NCBI RefSeq assembly: GCF_000185725.2
Contig: NZ_KI391953.1
Span: 1,604,750 to 1,668,749, forward strand
DNA from: Segniliparus rugosus ATCC BAA-974
GTDB lineage: Bacteria > Actinomycetota > Actinomycetes > Mycobacteriales > Mycobacteriaceae
DNA length: 64,000 nucleotides
Reading direction: 5' to 3'
Translations under genes and position numbers: made by a program
The notes under the pieces: model-generated
Database searches by the model: none
What the model was told of the DNA's origin: nothing
What the model saw: only the letters and a program-made list of their open reading frames with translations
In this document: piece by piece, positions 8,999 through 21,350 of the stretch
How the letters are laid out: each line of letters opens with the position of its first letter
How positions within the stretch are numbered: the first letter of the stretch is position 1

Positions 8999-9649
8999 TC
9001 ACGCGCCCTGCTGTCGGCCTTCCCGCAGCCCCTCGCGTCGCGCGGGCCAACGACGGGCCGCGTCGGCTAACCCGTCGATGAGCGCGCGGACGGTCGGCGG
9101 GATGCGGTCGGGGCCAGGCTCCGGGCGGAACAAGCCGAGGCCTCGGACCCTGGGCGGGAGCTCCAACTGCGCGCCTGCGAGCCGGGGCAGATTCACCGGG
9201 TTGTCGGGGTGCAGGCCGCGCAGTTCGCGGGGGATGGACGCGAGATCGGTGACCGCCCGGTAGCCGGGCAGACCGACGCACGACGCGACATGCTCGGCGA
9301 GCGATCTGTTGCGCCCGCCGACCAGCAGCTGCCTGCGTCGGGCGGGCCGGCCGTAGCCGTGCAACGAGACGACCACCTCGACATGTTGGAGGAAAGCTGC
9401 GAGGAGGGCGGACTCCTCCGCGCGGAACAGCCTCGAAGTGAGATGGTGCCGATAGCCCGGCGGATGCCGCACGACGTACAAGGAGGCTCCGCAGGCCGCC
9501 GCCGCCCGATCGGCGATGACGTCCGTCATCCGCTCCAAGCCGCCGCCGTGGATCGCCATGAAGCCGAACCGCGAGCGCAAACAGCTGCTCTCGACTAAGC
9601 CAGGGGTCCGGAGCAGCTCGGACAACGTCGCTGGGGCCGCAGTCGCCAT
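8999..9649 (-). CDS. Poly-gamma-glutamate hydrolase family protein
   Basis: The 216-residue protein has the zinc-peptidase-like motifs of the PGA-hydrolase (YmaC/DUF867) family. These are FMAIHGGGLERMTDVIA (30-46) with the metal ligands His and Glu, and VVVSLHGYG (about 91-99) with a third His. Such enzymes were described from phages and bacilli that cleave poly-gamma-glutamate, and actinobacterial members have unknown substrates. No signal peptide is seen. Two other small genes on the same strand follow upstream. Confidence 0.7.
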   Translation of the reverse strand: MATAAPATLSELLRTPGLVESSCLRSRFGFMAIHGGGLERMTDVIADRAAAACGASLYVVRHPPGYRHHLTSRLFRAEESALLAAFLQHVEVVVSLHGYGRPARRRQLLVGGRNRSLAEHVASCVGLPGYRAVTDLASIPRELRGLHPDNPVNLPRLAGAQLELPPRVRGLGLFRPEPGPDRIPPTVRALIDGLADAARRWPARREGLREGRQQGA

Positions 9650-9672
9650 GCTCCGAGGCTAGGCCGCTTCGC

Positions 9673-10143
9673 TCACCAGGCGACGGAGCCCGAGGGCTTG
9701 AGGATGAACCCGTGGTCGCCGTAGCCGCAGGCGGTCATGCCGTCGTCGTCCACCAGGCACACCACGCCCGCGTCGTTGAAGTAGTGGTTCGGCTCCAGCG
9801 CCATGGCAGGGGCTCCAGGGATGTCGTGCGAGGAGGCGTTGAGGAACTGCCCCGGCTTGCCGTGCTGCACCCGCACGCTGTTCACCCCGGCTGGCGCTCC
9901 GGGCAGCTGGCCGTCGCAGCCGTAGCGCATCTCGAGGTACCAGGTCACCCAGCAGTACAGGCCGTCTGGCGTGGAGAACTCTGCGGTCATCGGGCGCGTG
10001 CCGTGGCGGAAGAACCAGTCCGGCGAGGTCCACGCGTAGCCGTCGAGGTCGGGGAACTCAGGGGTGTCCGCCCGCGCGCCCGGCGCGAGCGTCGGCCACA
10101 AGGCCAGCAAAGCGATGAAGGCACCGGCCAATCTGCGACGCAT
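9673..10143 (-). CDS. Secreted hypothetical protein (156 aa)
   Basis: The start at 10143 is preferred to 10173 because AAGGGAGA lies just upstream. It gives a classical signal peptide (MRRRLAGAFIALLALWP, cleavage after ARA at about 25). The mature part has four cysteines that could form two disulfides (YCWVTW, MRYGC, VVCLVDD, TACGYG). It resembles the small secreted proteins common in mycobacteria, but no domain is recognised. Confidence 0.65.
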   Translation of the reverse strand: MRRRLAGAFIALLALWPTLAPGARADTPEFPDLDGYAWTSPDWFFRHGTRPMTAEFSTPDGLYCWVTWYLEMRYGCDGQLPGAPAGVNSVRVQHGKPGQFLNASSHDIPGAPAMALEPNHYFNDAGVVCLVDDDGMTACGYGDHGFILKPSGSVAW

Positions 10144-10220
10144 GAGTCTCCCTTCCTGGGCGCTGTTATCCAACTAACACCGACGCCTGAGCCTAGCGCA
10201 AGGCAGCGCGGGCGGAGGAC

Positions 10221-10226
10221 TAAGGT
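10221..10226 (+). promoter_or_regulatory. -10 box for leaderless dapB transcript
   Basis: TAAGGT lies eight bases before the ATG at 10235, leaving almost no leader. This supports ATG 10235 over the TTG and GTG codons at 10226 and 10229. Confidence 0.35.
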
Positions 10227-10234
10227 TGGTGCCG

Positions 10235-11002
10235 ATGACACATAGCACGCAATCGGAGACGCTGCGAGTGGGGCTGCTCGGAGCCCTCGGCAGGGTCGGC
10301 AGCACATTGGTCCCGTTCCTGGGCTCCGCCCCCGGCGTCGAGCTCGTCGCGGCATTGGACAAAGACGACTCGCTGGAGAGCCTGCTCGAAGCGCGGGCGC
10401 AGGTGGTCGTCGATTTCACCCATCCCGACGCGGCGCTCGGCAACACCTTGTTCGGCGTGACGCACGGGCTGCACTCGGTGGTGGGCACCTCCGGTCTCAC
10501 CACCGACCACCACGACGAGATCCGGGACGCGCTGGCGCGCCAGCCCGGCATCGGCGTCGCGGTCGTGCCGAACTTCGCGCTGGGCACGGTGCTCGCCGTC
10601 CATCTCGCGGAGCAGGCCGCCAAGTTCTTCGAGTCGGTCGAAGTGATCGAGATGCACCACCCGAAGAAGGTGGACGCCCCGTCCGGCACCGCCATGCACA
10701 CCGCGCAAGTGATCGCGCAGCGCCGGGCCGAAGCGGGCGTCCCGCCCGCGCCGGACGCCACGACGCACGCTCTGCCGGGTTCGCGCGGGGCCGACGTGGA
10801 CGGCGTGCCGGTGCATTCGGTGCGGATGTCCGGATACCTCGCGCATGAGGAGATCCTGTTGGGCAACCCGGGGGAGACGCTGGTCATCCGGGCCGACTGC
10901 GTGGACCGTGCGGCGTACGGCCCCGGCGTGCTCGCGGCGGCCAAAGCCATCGTCGCGAGGCCAGGGCTCACTCTCGGCCTCGCGCCGCTGCTCGGGCTGT
11001 GA
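10235..11002 (+). CDS. dapB: 4-hydroxy-tetrahydrodipicolinate reductase
   Basis: The 255-residue enzyme of the diaminopimelate/lysine pathway reduces the dapA product. The N-terminal Rossmann motif is GLLGALGRVG (13-22), a slightly altered form of the usual G-x-x-G-R-M-G. The catalytic motif EMHHPKKVDAPSGTA (139-153) carries H141 and K145. Length matches M. tuberculosis DapB. It is followed at once by two small genes that also neighbour dapB in M. tuberculosis (Rv2772c/Rv2771c-like). Confidence 0.95.
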   Translation: MTHSTQSETLRVGLLGALGRVGSTLVPFLGSAPGVELVAALDKDDSLESLLEARAQVVVDFTHPDAALGNTLFGVTHGLHSVVGTSGLTTDHHDEIRDALARQPGIGVAVVPNFALGTVLAVHLAEQAAKFFESVEVIEMHHPKKVDAPSGTAMHTAQVIAQRRAEAGVPPAPDATTHALPGSRGADVDGVPVHSVRMSGYLAHEEILLGNPGETLVIRADCVDRAAYGPGVLAAAKAIVARPGLTLGLAPLLGL

Positions 11003-11003
11003 G

Positions 11004-11477
11004 ATGAGCGGCGCCCGCCAGACGAAGACCTTCTGGGCGACCGCTGTCGTCACCGTCTTCCTCTTCGGCTATCTCGGTGTCATGGCATGGCGGTCGGTCT
11101 TGCTCTTGCGCAACGGCGGCGCCCTCGCGGGCCTGCTCGCCTTCGGCGTGCTGCTGCTGCCGCTGGTGGGGCTGTGGGTCATCATCGCGACCCTGCGCGA
11201 GGCGCTGACCCACCAGCGCCTGGTCTCGATCATGCGCGAGGCTGGCCAGGAGCTTGACTTGGGCGGCCTGCCCCGGCTGCCCTCCGGCAAACTGGCCGCC
11301 GAGGCGGGGGAGGAGCTCGTCGCGCAGCTGCAGAACGGCGTCGACCAGCGGCCCGGAGAATGGCAGGCGTGGTACCGGCTCGCCCGTGGGCAGGACGCGG
11401 CGGGGAACCGCAGCGCCGCGCGCGCCTCGATGCGCCGCGCAGTCGACCTCGAACGCGCGGAGCGGGCCCGTGCCTGA
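11004..11477 (+). CDS. Conserved membrane protein, Rv2772c-like
   Basis: The 157-residue protein has two transmembrane helices (about 13-30 and 40-60). Its C-terminal cytoplasmic helical part resembles a TPR-like segment (WQAWYRLARGQDAAGNRSAARASMRRAVDLE). The ATG lies 1 bp after the dapB stop, and its stop overlaps the next start by 8 bp, so the three genes are one operon. Function is unknown. Confidence 0.75.
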   Translation: MSGARQTKTFWATAVVTVFLFGYLGVMAWRSVLLLRNGGALAGLLAFGVLLLPLVGLWVIIATLREALTHQRLVSIMREAGQELDLGGLPRLPSGKLAAEAGEELVAQLQNGVDQRPGEWQAWYRLARGQDAAGNRSAARASMRRAVDLERAERARA

Positions 11478-11934
11478 CCGAGCCCGGACGCTGTTGATCG
11501 TCCACCACACCCCTTCGCCCGCCACGCGGGAGATCTTCGAGCGGGTGCTGGCCGGGGCGAACGACCCCGAGATCGAAGGCGTCGAGGTCCGGGCCGTCCC
11601 GGCGCTCTCGGCCAGCGTCTCGGACGCGTTGGCCTCGGACGGCTACCTCTTCGGCACCACGGCCAACTTCGGCTACATGTCCGGAGCGCTCAAACATTTC
11701 TTCGACACCGTGTACTACCCTTGCCTCGACGCGGTGGCGGGACGGCCGTTCGGGCTCTGGGCGCACGGCAACAATGACACGGCGGGGGCCGCGGCCTCCG
11801 TGCTCAAACTCGCGGGCGGCATGGGCCTGGCCCAGGCGGCGGCCCCGTTGGAGCTGGCCGGAGCGCCCGACGCGAAGGCCCGCGAGGCATGCTACGAACT
11901 CGGGGCCACCGTCGCCGCGAGCCTGATGGGGTGA
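11470..11934 (+). CDS. Flavodoxin/NADPH-dependent FMN reductase-like protein
   Basis: The 154-residue flavodoxin-fold protein is equivalent to Rv2771c. The N-terminal strand and phosphate loop LLIVHHTPSPATREI is followed by the flavin-contact segment GTTANFGYMSGALKHFFDTVYY (about 60-81). The GTG start at 11470 overlaps the upstream gene by 8 bp. It probably binds FMN and takes part in redox chemistry. Substrate is unknown. Confidence 0.75.
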   Translation: MPDRARTLLIVHHTPSPATREIFERVLAGANDPEIEGVEVRAVPALSASVSDALASDGYLFGTTANFGYMSGALKHFFDTVYYPCLDAVAGRPFGLWAHGNNDTAGAAASVLKLAGGMGLAQAAAPLELAGAPDAKAREACYELGATVAASLMG

Positions 11935-12095
11935 GCAACAACCCGTTCCACAGGAAATGCGCCGCGCGCGTCGGCAGGGTGAGCGGATGGACATCGAGCA
12001 GCAGCCCCGATGATCGGGCAAGAAGTCGCGAAGCTGGGGGGAGCGATCGTGCGGACGAGGATTCTCCGAGCGGCTGCCCATCGTATTCCGAGGTG

Positions 12096-12370
12096 ATGGA
12101 GTGGCACTCCGATCTGCGCGGGGAGATTGCCACGCAGATCGGAATGCGCGGGCAGTGGCACGGCTATCGCGGCGCGTTCGACGTATCGGCGCGGGCGAAG
12201 ACCATCGACACGCTGCGCGAGGCTATGTCCTACCGCCTCCTGCTCGAAGGCCAGCGGGAGAGCCGGGCTCCGACATCGCCGCGTTGGGCGGCGGCCCTTT
12301 GGCGAGCCTCCAGCGCACCTATTCGCGCTCCTTCGCCGACGAAGGCATGAGCGAGGCCGCCCGCGCGTAG
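12096..12370 (+). pseudogene. Frameshifted remnant of an unknown gene
   Basis: In the 484-bp gap before thyA, one frame from ATG 12096 reads as a normal protein up to about 12260 (containing MEWHSDLRGEIATQIGMRGQ and later REAMSYRLLLEGQ). A different frame takes over from about 12268 to the TAG at 12370 (GSDIAALGGGPLASLQRTYS and on). A single-base indel would join them into a protein of about 90 residues. The family is not recognised. An imperfect inverted repeat (TCCGATCTGCG) sits at 12108-12142. The rest of the gap, 11935-12095, shows nothing clear. Confidence 0.3.
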
Positions 12371-12418
12371 CCTCGTGGGCTGGCCGTTGTTGTCGGTGCC
12401 CTCGTTTACATTGGAGCT

Positions 12419-13231
12419 ATGACAGAGACATCCGGGGTCCCCACGCCGTACGAGGACTTGCTGCGGCTCGTGCTGGAGCAGGGCGTGGAGCGCTCCGACC
12501 GCACGGGGACGGGCACGCTCAGCGTGTTCGGGCACCAGTTGCGCTACGACCTGGCCAAGGGCTTCCCGCTCATCACGACGAAGAAAGTGCATCTGAAGTC
12601 CATCGTCTACGAGCTTTTGTGGTTCCTGCGCGGCGACACGAACGTCCGCTGGCTGCAGGAGCGCGGCGTGACGATCTGGGACGAGTGGGCGCGCGAGGAC
12701 GGCGGCCTCGGCCCGGTCTACGGCGCGCAGTGGCGCAGCTGGCCCGCCCCGGACGGCGCGGTCGTCGACCAGATCGCCCAAGCGCTGCACCTGCTGCGCA
12801 CGGACCCGCATTCCCGCCGGATCCTCGTCTCGGCGTGGAACGTCGGGGAGCTGCCGAAGATGGCGCTCGCGCCGTGCCACATCCTCTTCCAGTTCTACGT
12901 CGCGGACGGCAAGCTCTCCTGCCAGCTGTACCAGCGCAGCGCGGACCTGTTCCTCGGCGTGCCGTTCAACATCGCGAGCTACGCCCTGCTCACCCACATG
13001 ATGGCGCAACAGGCGGGGCTTGAGGCGGGGGATTTCGTCTGGACCGGCGGCGACTGCCATCTGTACCTCAACCACGTCGACCAGGCGCGAGAGCAGCTGG
13101 CCCGCGACCCGTTCCCGTATCCGAGGCTCGAACTCGCAGAGCGCCCTTCGGTCTTCGAGCACGAGTACGAGGACGTGCGGATCCTCGGCTATCAATCGCA
13201 CCCCGCCATCAAGGCTCCGGTGGCCGTATGA
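12419..13231 (+). CDS. thyA: Thymidylate synthase (folate-dependent)
   Basis: The 270-residue enzyme converts dUMP to dTMP using methylene-tetrahydrofolate. Diagnostic segments are [21 protein letters not shown] (25-45), the active-site Cys C153 in [12 protein letters not shown], the [18 protein letters not shown] segment and the HLYLNHVDQ motif. Length is normal. dfrA follows after 43 bp. The pairing makes sense because ThyA releases dihydrofolate that DHFR must recycle. Confidence 0.97.
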   Translation: MTETSGVPTPYEDLLRLVLEQGVERSDRTGTGTLSVFGHQLRYDLAKGFPLITTKKVHLKSIVYELLWFLRGDTNVRWLQERGVTIWDEWAREDGGLGPVYGAQWRSWPAPDGAVVDQIAQALHLLRTDPHSRRILVSAWNVGELPKMALAPCHILFQFYVADGKLSCQLYQRSADLFLGVPFNIASYALLTHMMAQQAGLEAGDFVWTGGDCHLYLNHVDQAREQLARDPFPYPRLELAERPSVFEHEYEDVRILGYQSHPAIKAPVAV

Positions 13232-13274
13232 CGGCGGCCGTGTTGATTTGCGGGGATTCGGAAGGAGAGACACT

Positions 13275-13763
13275 ATGACGGTGGGGGTTGTCTGGGCGCA
13301 GGGGCGCAACGGGGTGATCGGGATCGACGGCGAGCTGCCGTGGTCGATCCCCGAGGACATGAGGCGATTCCGCCAGCTCACCGTCGGGCACACCGTGGTC
13401 ATGGGCAGGCGCACCTGGGACTCGCTGCCCGAGCAGTTCCGCCCGCTGCCGAAGCGGACGAACGTGGTGCTCTCCCGCGACCGGGCGTTCTCGGCGGAAG
13501 GCGCGCAGGTCGAACACGACATCGTCTCCGCGACCGCGCCGGGGCGGGCGGGGGAGACGGTCTGGGTGATCGGCGGGGGCGAGGTCTACGCCAAGGCGGT
13601 GCACCTCGCCTCGGTCGCCGAGATCACCGAGGTGGACTTCGAAGTCGAGGGCGACGCGTACGCGCCGCAGCTCGCCGTCGGATGGCGGGTCGTCAAGGAG
13701 GGCCCGTGGCAGTATTCCGAGTCCGGGCTGCGCTACCGGTTCACCACCTTCCAGCGGGCCTGA
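13275..13763 (+). CDS. dfrA: Dihydrofolate reductase
   Basis: The 162-residue enzyme reduces dihydrofolate to tetrahydrofolate with NADPH. Typical features are VVWAQGRNGVIGIDGELPW (5-23), the IPEDMRRFRQLT helix with the conserved acidic residue, VVMGRRTWDSLP (about 40-51), and the NADPH-binding VWVIGGGEVY. A good Shine-Dalgarno (GGAGAG) precedes ATG 13275. It sits between thyA and a YcaQ-like gene whose start is 1 bp beyond the dfrA stop. Confidence 0.96.
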   Translation: MTVGVVWAQGRNGVIGIDGELPWSIPEDMRRFRQLTVGHTVVMGRRTWDSLPEQFRPLPKRTNVVLSRDRAFSAEGAQVEHDIVSATAPGRAGETVWVIGGGEVYAKAVHLASVAEITEVDFEVEGDAYAPQLAVGWRVVKEGPWQYSESGLRYRFTTFQRA

Positions 13764-13764
13764 C

Positions 13765-17644
<3,880 letters not shown>

Positions 17645-17647
17645 CGC

Positions 17648-18052
17648 TCAGCGCGGCACGACGGCGGTGGCCTCGACTTCGACGACCATGCCAGGCCAGG
17701 CCAGGCTGCTCACGCCGAGGAGGGTGTGCGGCGGCGGCTTGAGCCCGCCCAGCGCGCGGCGCTGCTCGGTCTCGTACGCGTCCTTGTCCCGCATATCGGT
17801 CAGATACGCCACCACGCGGACCAGGTGGCGGAAGTCCCCGCCCTCGGCTGCGAGGATCTTCTTGATCTTGTCGTAGGCCATGCGGGTTTGGGCGGCGCAG
17901 TCGCCTGGATGGTGGATGTGCCCGTCTGCGGGGTCTTCCGCCGCCATGCCCGCGATGTACACAGTCCGCCCGTCGCCCTCCACCACCGAGGCGTCGGCGA
18001 ACAGATCGCGGCTCCATTCGCCGTACACGTTGCGTTTGCGCAGTTCGGACAT
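17648..18052 (-). CDS. RidA/YjgF family protein
   Basis: The 134-residue protein has the RidA fold signature. YIAGMAAEDPADGHIHHPGDCAAQTRMAYDKI is typical of the trimer interface, with a late VEVEATAVVP strand. Canonical RidA deaminates reactive enamine/imine intermediates. Here the conserved arginine near residue 105 is not clearly placed, so it may be a divergent subgroup. ATG 18052 is preferred over 18064 because GGGAG lies upstream. Its stop is 4 bp from the RNase J stop (convergent). Confidence 0.8.
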   Translation of the reverse strand: MSELRKRNVYGEWSRDLFADASVVEGDGRTVYIAGMAAEDPADGHIHHPGDCAAQTRMAYDKIKKILAAEGGDFRHLVRVVAYLTDMRDKDAYETEQRRALGGLKPPPHTLLGVSSLAWPGMVVEVEATAVVPR

Positions 18053-18063
18053 ATCCACTCCCA

Positions 18064-18813
18064 TCAGTGAAGGCTCTGGGTCAGAGCCGGGGCGAGGCGG
18101 TCGGCGAGTTCGGGGTCCCTCGCGCGCAGCGCCTGGGCGAAAGCGTCCACCGAGGCGAAGAGCGCTCGGGCGATCTCCTCGCCCGTCAACTGCGCTGGTA
18201 TCGCGGCTCGGAGCCGCGCGGCGACCGCTTCCGGCAGCAGGTGCCCGCCCTTCCCGTACGCGGAGGGCAGGCCGTGGCGCAAGCAGGCGAGCACGTGGTC
18301 CCTGAGCACGTGGTCCCTGAGCGCGTTGACCCAATGCAGCGCCTCGAAGAGCTTCTCGCGCGCCAGCGCGGTCCTGGTGTGGACGGCGTGATGCCACGCG
18401 AGGCCGACGAGGTGGTCGGGGTCCGCCGAAGCCGGACAGCGCGGCGCGGGCTCGCCGAAGACGACGCGGAACCCGCCGTCCCCGAGCGGCCCCCACTCCT
18501 CGGCGGGCGCGAAGCCGAGATCGACCTCCAGAAGGCCCGGCAGTAAGAACGCGCGGTAGCGCGCGGAGCCTGCGGCGAGGTCGAAATGGTGCAGCGCGCC
18601 CAGCTCCGCGTAGACGAGGGCGCTGAAGCCGGACAGCGCGGCTTCGACGTCGGTCGCGCCGAAGAAGAGGTCGATGTCCGACCAGCGGTCCTCGCGTCCT
18701 TCCGCTGCCGAGCCGGTGACGGCCGCGCCCCGGATCAGCGGGTCGGCCTCGGCTTGGGCGAGGAGGAAATCACGGACTTCTTCCCGGCTCCGGTCCCGCT
18801 GCGCGTCGAACAC
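18064..18813 (-). CDS. Nucleotidyltransferase-domain protein (MNT-like)
   Basis: The 249-residue protein carries the polymerase-beta-type nucleotidyltransferase motif TGSAAEGREDRWSDIDLFF (about 33-51), with the G-S and D-x-D metal ligands intact. The remainder is a helical domain. Such stand-alone proteins modify small molecules such as antibiotics or act as AMP-transferring antitoxins, and nothing here decides between them. A 15-bp tandem duplication gives the repeated peptide RDHVLRDHVL. Its stop codon lies 12 bp before the RidA start. Confidence 0.75.
   Translation of the reverse strand: MFDAQRDRSREEVRDFLLAQAEADPLIRGAAVTGSAAEGREDRWSDIDLFFGATDVEAALSGFSALVYAELGALHHFDLAAGSARYRAFLLPGLLEVDLGFAPAEEWGPLGDGGFRVVFGEPAPRCPASADPDHLVGLAWHHAVHTRTALAREKLFEALHWVNALRDHVLRDHVLACLRHGLPSAYGKGGHLLPEAVAARLRAAIPAQLTGEEIARALFASVDAFAQALRARDPELADRLAPALTQSLH
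18291..18320. repeat. 15-bp tandem duplication inside the nucleotidyltransferase gene
   Basis: GCACGTGGTCCCTGA occurs twice in direct succession. The insertion is in frame and adds five residues (DHVLR) in a predicted helix. Confidence 0.9.
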
Positions 18814-18826
18814 AGGGCCAGCCTAC

Positions 18827-19201
18827 TCAGAGCGATTCGATGATGTCCTTCGCGTCCTTCAGGCTGAGGTGGGGGAAGTCGTCGCGCAGCAGCTTGATGG
18901 CGAGGATCTTTTTGCCGTCGGCGAGGACCGCCCGGTACTTCGACATGTCGTGGGCGGGCGGCACGGCTCGGACGGTCGGGGGCGGGCTCGCGGGGAGCGG
19001 CGGGGCGATGCGGTAGGGCTCGGAGCTTTGCTCGGCCCCGCGTTTGGAGCCGTCCGACGCGACCGCCGCGATCAGCGAGGCGGCGAACAGGGCCAGCCCG
19101 CCCCAACGGAACTCGTCCGGCGGAAGCGCGGAGCCTCGGACGATCAGATACGCCCAGACGCAGGCGTTGGCCAGGCACACAAAACGGACGAGAGCGCGCA
19201 A
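18827..19201 (-). CDS. Membrane-anchored protein with L7/L12 C-terminal-like segment
   Basis: The 124-residue protein has two N-terminal transmembrane helices (about 4-22 and 33-49) and a Pro-rich linker. Its last 27 residues (KKILAIKLLRDDF then LSLKDAKDIIESL) closely resemble the C-terminal domain of ribosomal protein L7/L12. That domain normally contacts translation GTPases. The TTG start at 19201 is uncertain, and GTG 19180 is an alternative. Function is unknown. It is followed by the nucleotidyltransferase gene 13 bp away on the same strand. Confidence 0.6.
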   Translation of the reverse strand: MRALVRFVCLANACVWAYLIVRGSALPPDEFRWGGLALFAASLIAAVASDGSKRGAEQSSEPYRIAPPLPASPPPTVRAVPPAHDMSKYRAVLADGKKILAIKLLRDDFPHLSLKDAKDIIESL

Positions 19202-19254
19202 AGCCGTCTCTTCAGATCCGCGACGGACGCGACGTGGTGATCATGCGGCCTAGT

Positions 19255-20190
19255 CTAAAGCGCGGCTTTGAGGGCGGCGAGGGACAGGTCGAGGGCTTCT
19301 CTGGCGGCGGGGACGGCCGAGGCGAAGCTGGCGTATCCGTGCGCCAGCGTCTCGGCGTTGTGCAGTTCGACCGGGACGCCCGCGTCCGCGAGGAGCTTGG
19401 CGTACACAGTCCCGTCGTCGCGGATCGGGTCGTACTGCGCCGTCGCGATATAGGCAGGGGCGACCCCTTCGAGGTCGCCGTTGGCCGGGGCCGCCGTCGC
19501 CGGGATGCTCTCGGGGGAGCCGTCGGCGCTGCCGAGGTAGTAGGTGGCGTAGAGCTTCATGCTCGCGCGGGTGAGCAGCGGCCCGTCGGCGTTCTCGGCG
19601 ACGGAGGGGAGGGAGAGGTCGAATGTCGTTGCGGGATACCAGAGGAGCTGGAACTTCAGCCTCGGCTCCCCCGCGTCGCGGGCGAGCTGCGCGACGACGG
19701 CGGCGAGATTGCCGCCAGCGGAGTCGCCCGCCACGGCGATGCGCTCGGGGTCGGCTCCGAGGTCGACCGCGCGCTGATGCGCCCAGAGGAGCGCGTCGAA
19801 CGCGTCGCGCACGGCGGCGGGGTGCGGATGCTCGGGCGCGAGCCGGTAGTCGACGGAGACGACAACGGCTCCGACTGAGGCGCAGATTGTCCGCGCCAAG
19901 GGGTCGTGGGTCTCCAGATCGCCTCGGGCGAAGCCGCCGCCGTGGTAGAAGACGACGAGCGGCAATCGGCCGGTCCCTTCGTCGGCGGGCCAATAGACCC
20001 GGACGTCGACCGCGCCGTCTCGACCGGGGACGCGGCGGTCGTCGACGCCGCCCACCTTGACGCGGGACGGGTGCGCGAGCGCGAATTCCCGAGCAGCTTT
20101 GCGCGCCGCGACCAGCGTTGCGAGGCTGCCGTCGAGCGGCGGGAAGGCATCTGCCGCGAAGGCGAGTTCGAGGATCGGGTCAAGGGGCAT
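19255..20190 (-). CDS. Alpha/beta hydrolase, hormone-sensitive-lipase family
   Basis: The 311-residue esterase/lipase has the oxyanion motif YHGGGFARGD (about 90-99), the nucleophile elbow AGDSAGGNLAA, the catalytic Asp region QYDPIRDDG and the catalytic His in LAHGYASF. All triad residues are visible. The start MPLDPILEL at 20190 is chosen because AGGAGA lies upstream, while the frame is open to 20217. It is divergent from a luciferase-like monooxygenase. The 120-bp gap is AT-richer and has TTGTTGC/GGCAAC repeats that could bind a regulator. Confidence 0.85.
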   Translation of the reverse strand: MPLDPILELAFAADAFPPLDGSLATLVAARKAAREFALAHPSRVKVGGVDDRRVPGRDGAVDVRVYWPADEGTGRLPLVVFYHGGGFARGDLETHDPLARTICASVGAVVVSVDYRLAPEHPHPAAVRDAFDALLWAHQRAVDLGADPERIAVAGDSAGGNLAAVVAQLARDAGEPRLKFQLLWYPATTFDLSLPSVAENADGPLLTRASMKLYATYYLGSADGSPESIPATAAPANGDLEGVAPAYIATAQYDPIRDDGTVYAKLLADAGVPVELHNAETLAHGYASFASAVPAAREALDLSLAALKAAL

Positions 20191-20310
20191 GCGCGCTCTC
20201 CTGGCTTGTCGTTGCAATGATGACGATACAACTTGTTGCTGTCTGGCAACTGTATGCCCCTGCCAGGGCTTTCCCGGAATAGAACGCGAGCCTGCCGGGT
20301 TGGATCAGCC

Positions 20311-21303
20311 ATGACAAAGCTTTCTGTGCTCGACCTGTCGACCGTTGGCGAAGGGCAGAGCACCGCCGAAGCCGTGGCGGCGACGACGCGCCTTGCCCAG
20401 TTGGCCGACCGTCTCGGCTATCACCGGTTCTGGGTGGCGGAGCACCACAACATGCCCATGGTCGCGGCGACGAGCCCGCCTGTGCTCATCGCCCATCTCG
20501 GCTCGGCGACCGAGCGGATCCGGCTCGGTTCGGGCGGGGTCATGCTCCCCAACCACGCCCCGCTGGTCGTTGCCGAGCAGTTCGCGCTCCTCGAAGCGTT
20601 GCATCCGGGCCGGATCGACCTCGGGATCGGCCGCGCGCCGGGCACGGACCGTCGCACTTCGGCGGCGCTGCGCGGGGGCCGCTCGGACGAGGCGGTCGCG
20701 AACTTCCCCCACGACGTGGTACAGACCATGGCGCTCTTAGGCGACGGCAGGGTGCGGCCAGAAGTCGCCGAGGGTCTGACGGCGACTCCTTCAGCCAGCT
20801 CGGCCCCCGAAGTGGTGCTGCTCGGTTCGAGCGGTTACTCGGCGCATTTGGCTGGCACGTTGGGGTTGCCGTTCGCGTTCGCGCACCACTTCGCCCCGGA
20901 ACACACCAAGCTCGGCGTGGCGACGTACCAAGAGAGCTTCCGGCCCACAGAGCGGCATCCCGAGCCGTACTTGATTATCGGGGCCTCCGCGTTCGCCGCC
21001 GAGGACGAGGCCGAGCGGCTGTCGCTGCCGGGCCTGCTCGCCACGCTCGGCATCCGGACGAACCGGTTGCGCCCGACGCCGAGCGTGGCGAGCGCGCTGG
21101 CGGATCCGGACCGGCATTGGGTCGATGAAGTGCGCAAGGGCCGGATCATCGGCGCGCGGGACCGGGTGATCGGCGAGCTCAAGGAGCTGGCCGCCGCGAC
21201 CGGCGCGGACGAGCTGATGATCACCACGATCACCCACGGCTACGCCGAGCGCGCCCGCAGTTTCGAGCTCATCGCGCAAGGCTGGGGCCTGAGCGGCCAG
21301 TAG
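20311..21303 (+). CDS. Luciferase-like (LLM class) flavin-dependent oxidoreductase
   Basis: The 330-residue protein of the bacterial-luciferase-like TIM-barrel superfamily uses FMN or F420. Markers are LSVLDLSTVGEG at the N-terminus, YHRFWVAEHHNMPMVAATSP (43-62), the RIRLGSGGVMLPNHAPL strand and GRIDLGIGRAPGTD. This subgroup (alkanal monooxygenase alpha-like, YhbW type) is about this length. The ATG has only a weak ribosome site. Shared control with the divergent hydrolase is an inference. Confidence 0.85.
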   Translation: MTKLSVLDLSTVGEGQSTAEAVAATTRLAQLADRLGYHRFWVAEHHNMPMVAATSPPVLIAHLGSATERIRLGSGGVMLPNHAPLVVAEQFALLEALHPGRIDLGIGRAPGTDRRTSAALRGGRSDEAVANFPHDVVQTMALLGDGRVRPEVAEGLTATPSASSAPEVVLLGSSGYSAHLAGTLGLPFAFAHHFAPEHTKLGVATYQESFRPTERHPEPYLIIGASAFAAEDEAERLSLPGLLATLGIRTNRLRPTPSVASALADPDRHWVDEVRKGRIIGARDRVIGELKELAAATGADELMITTITHGYAERARSFELIAQGWGLSGQ

Positions 21304-21350
21304 CAGCCGCCAATTCACGGCGCGGCTTCAGCGAGCCAGCCTGATCCGGG

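Noticed and set aside
8564-9070. Plus-strand frame overlapping the 106-aa gene and the poly-gamma-glutamate hydrolase gene
   Set aside because: Arg/Gly-rich shadow composition. The neighbouring frame gives a normal protein.
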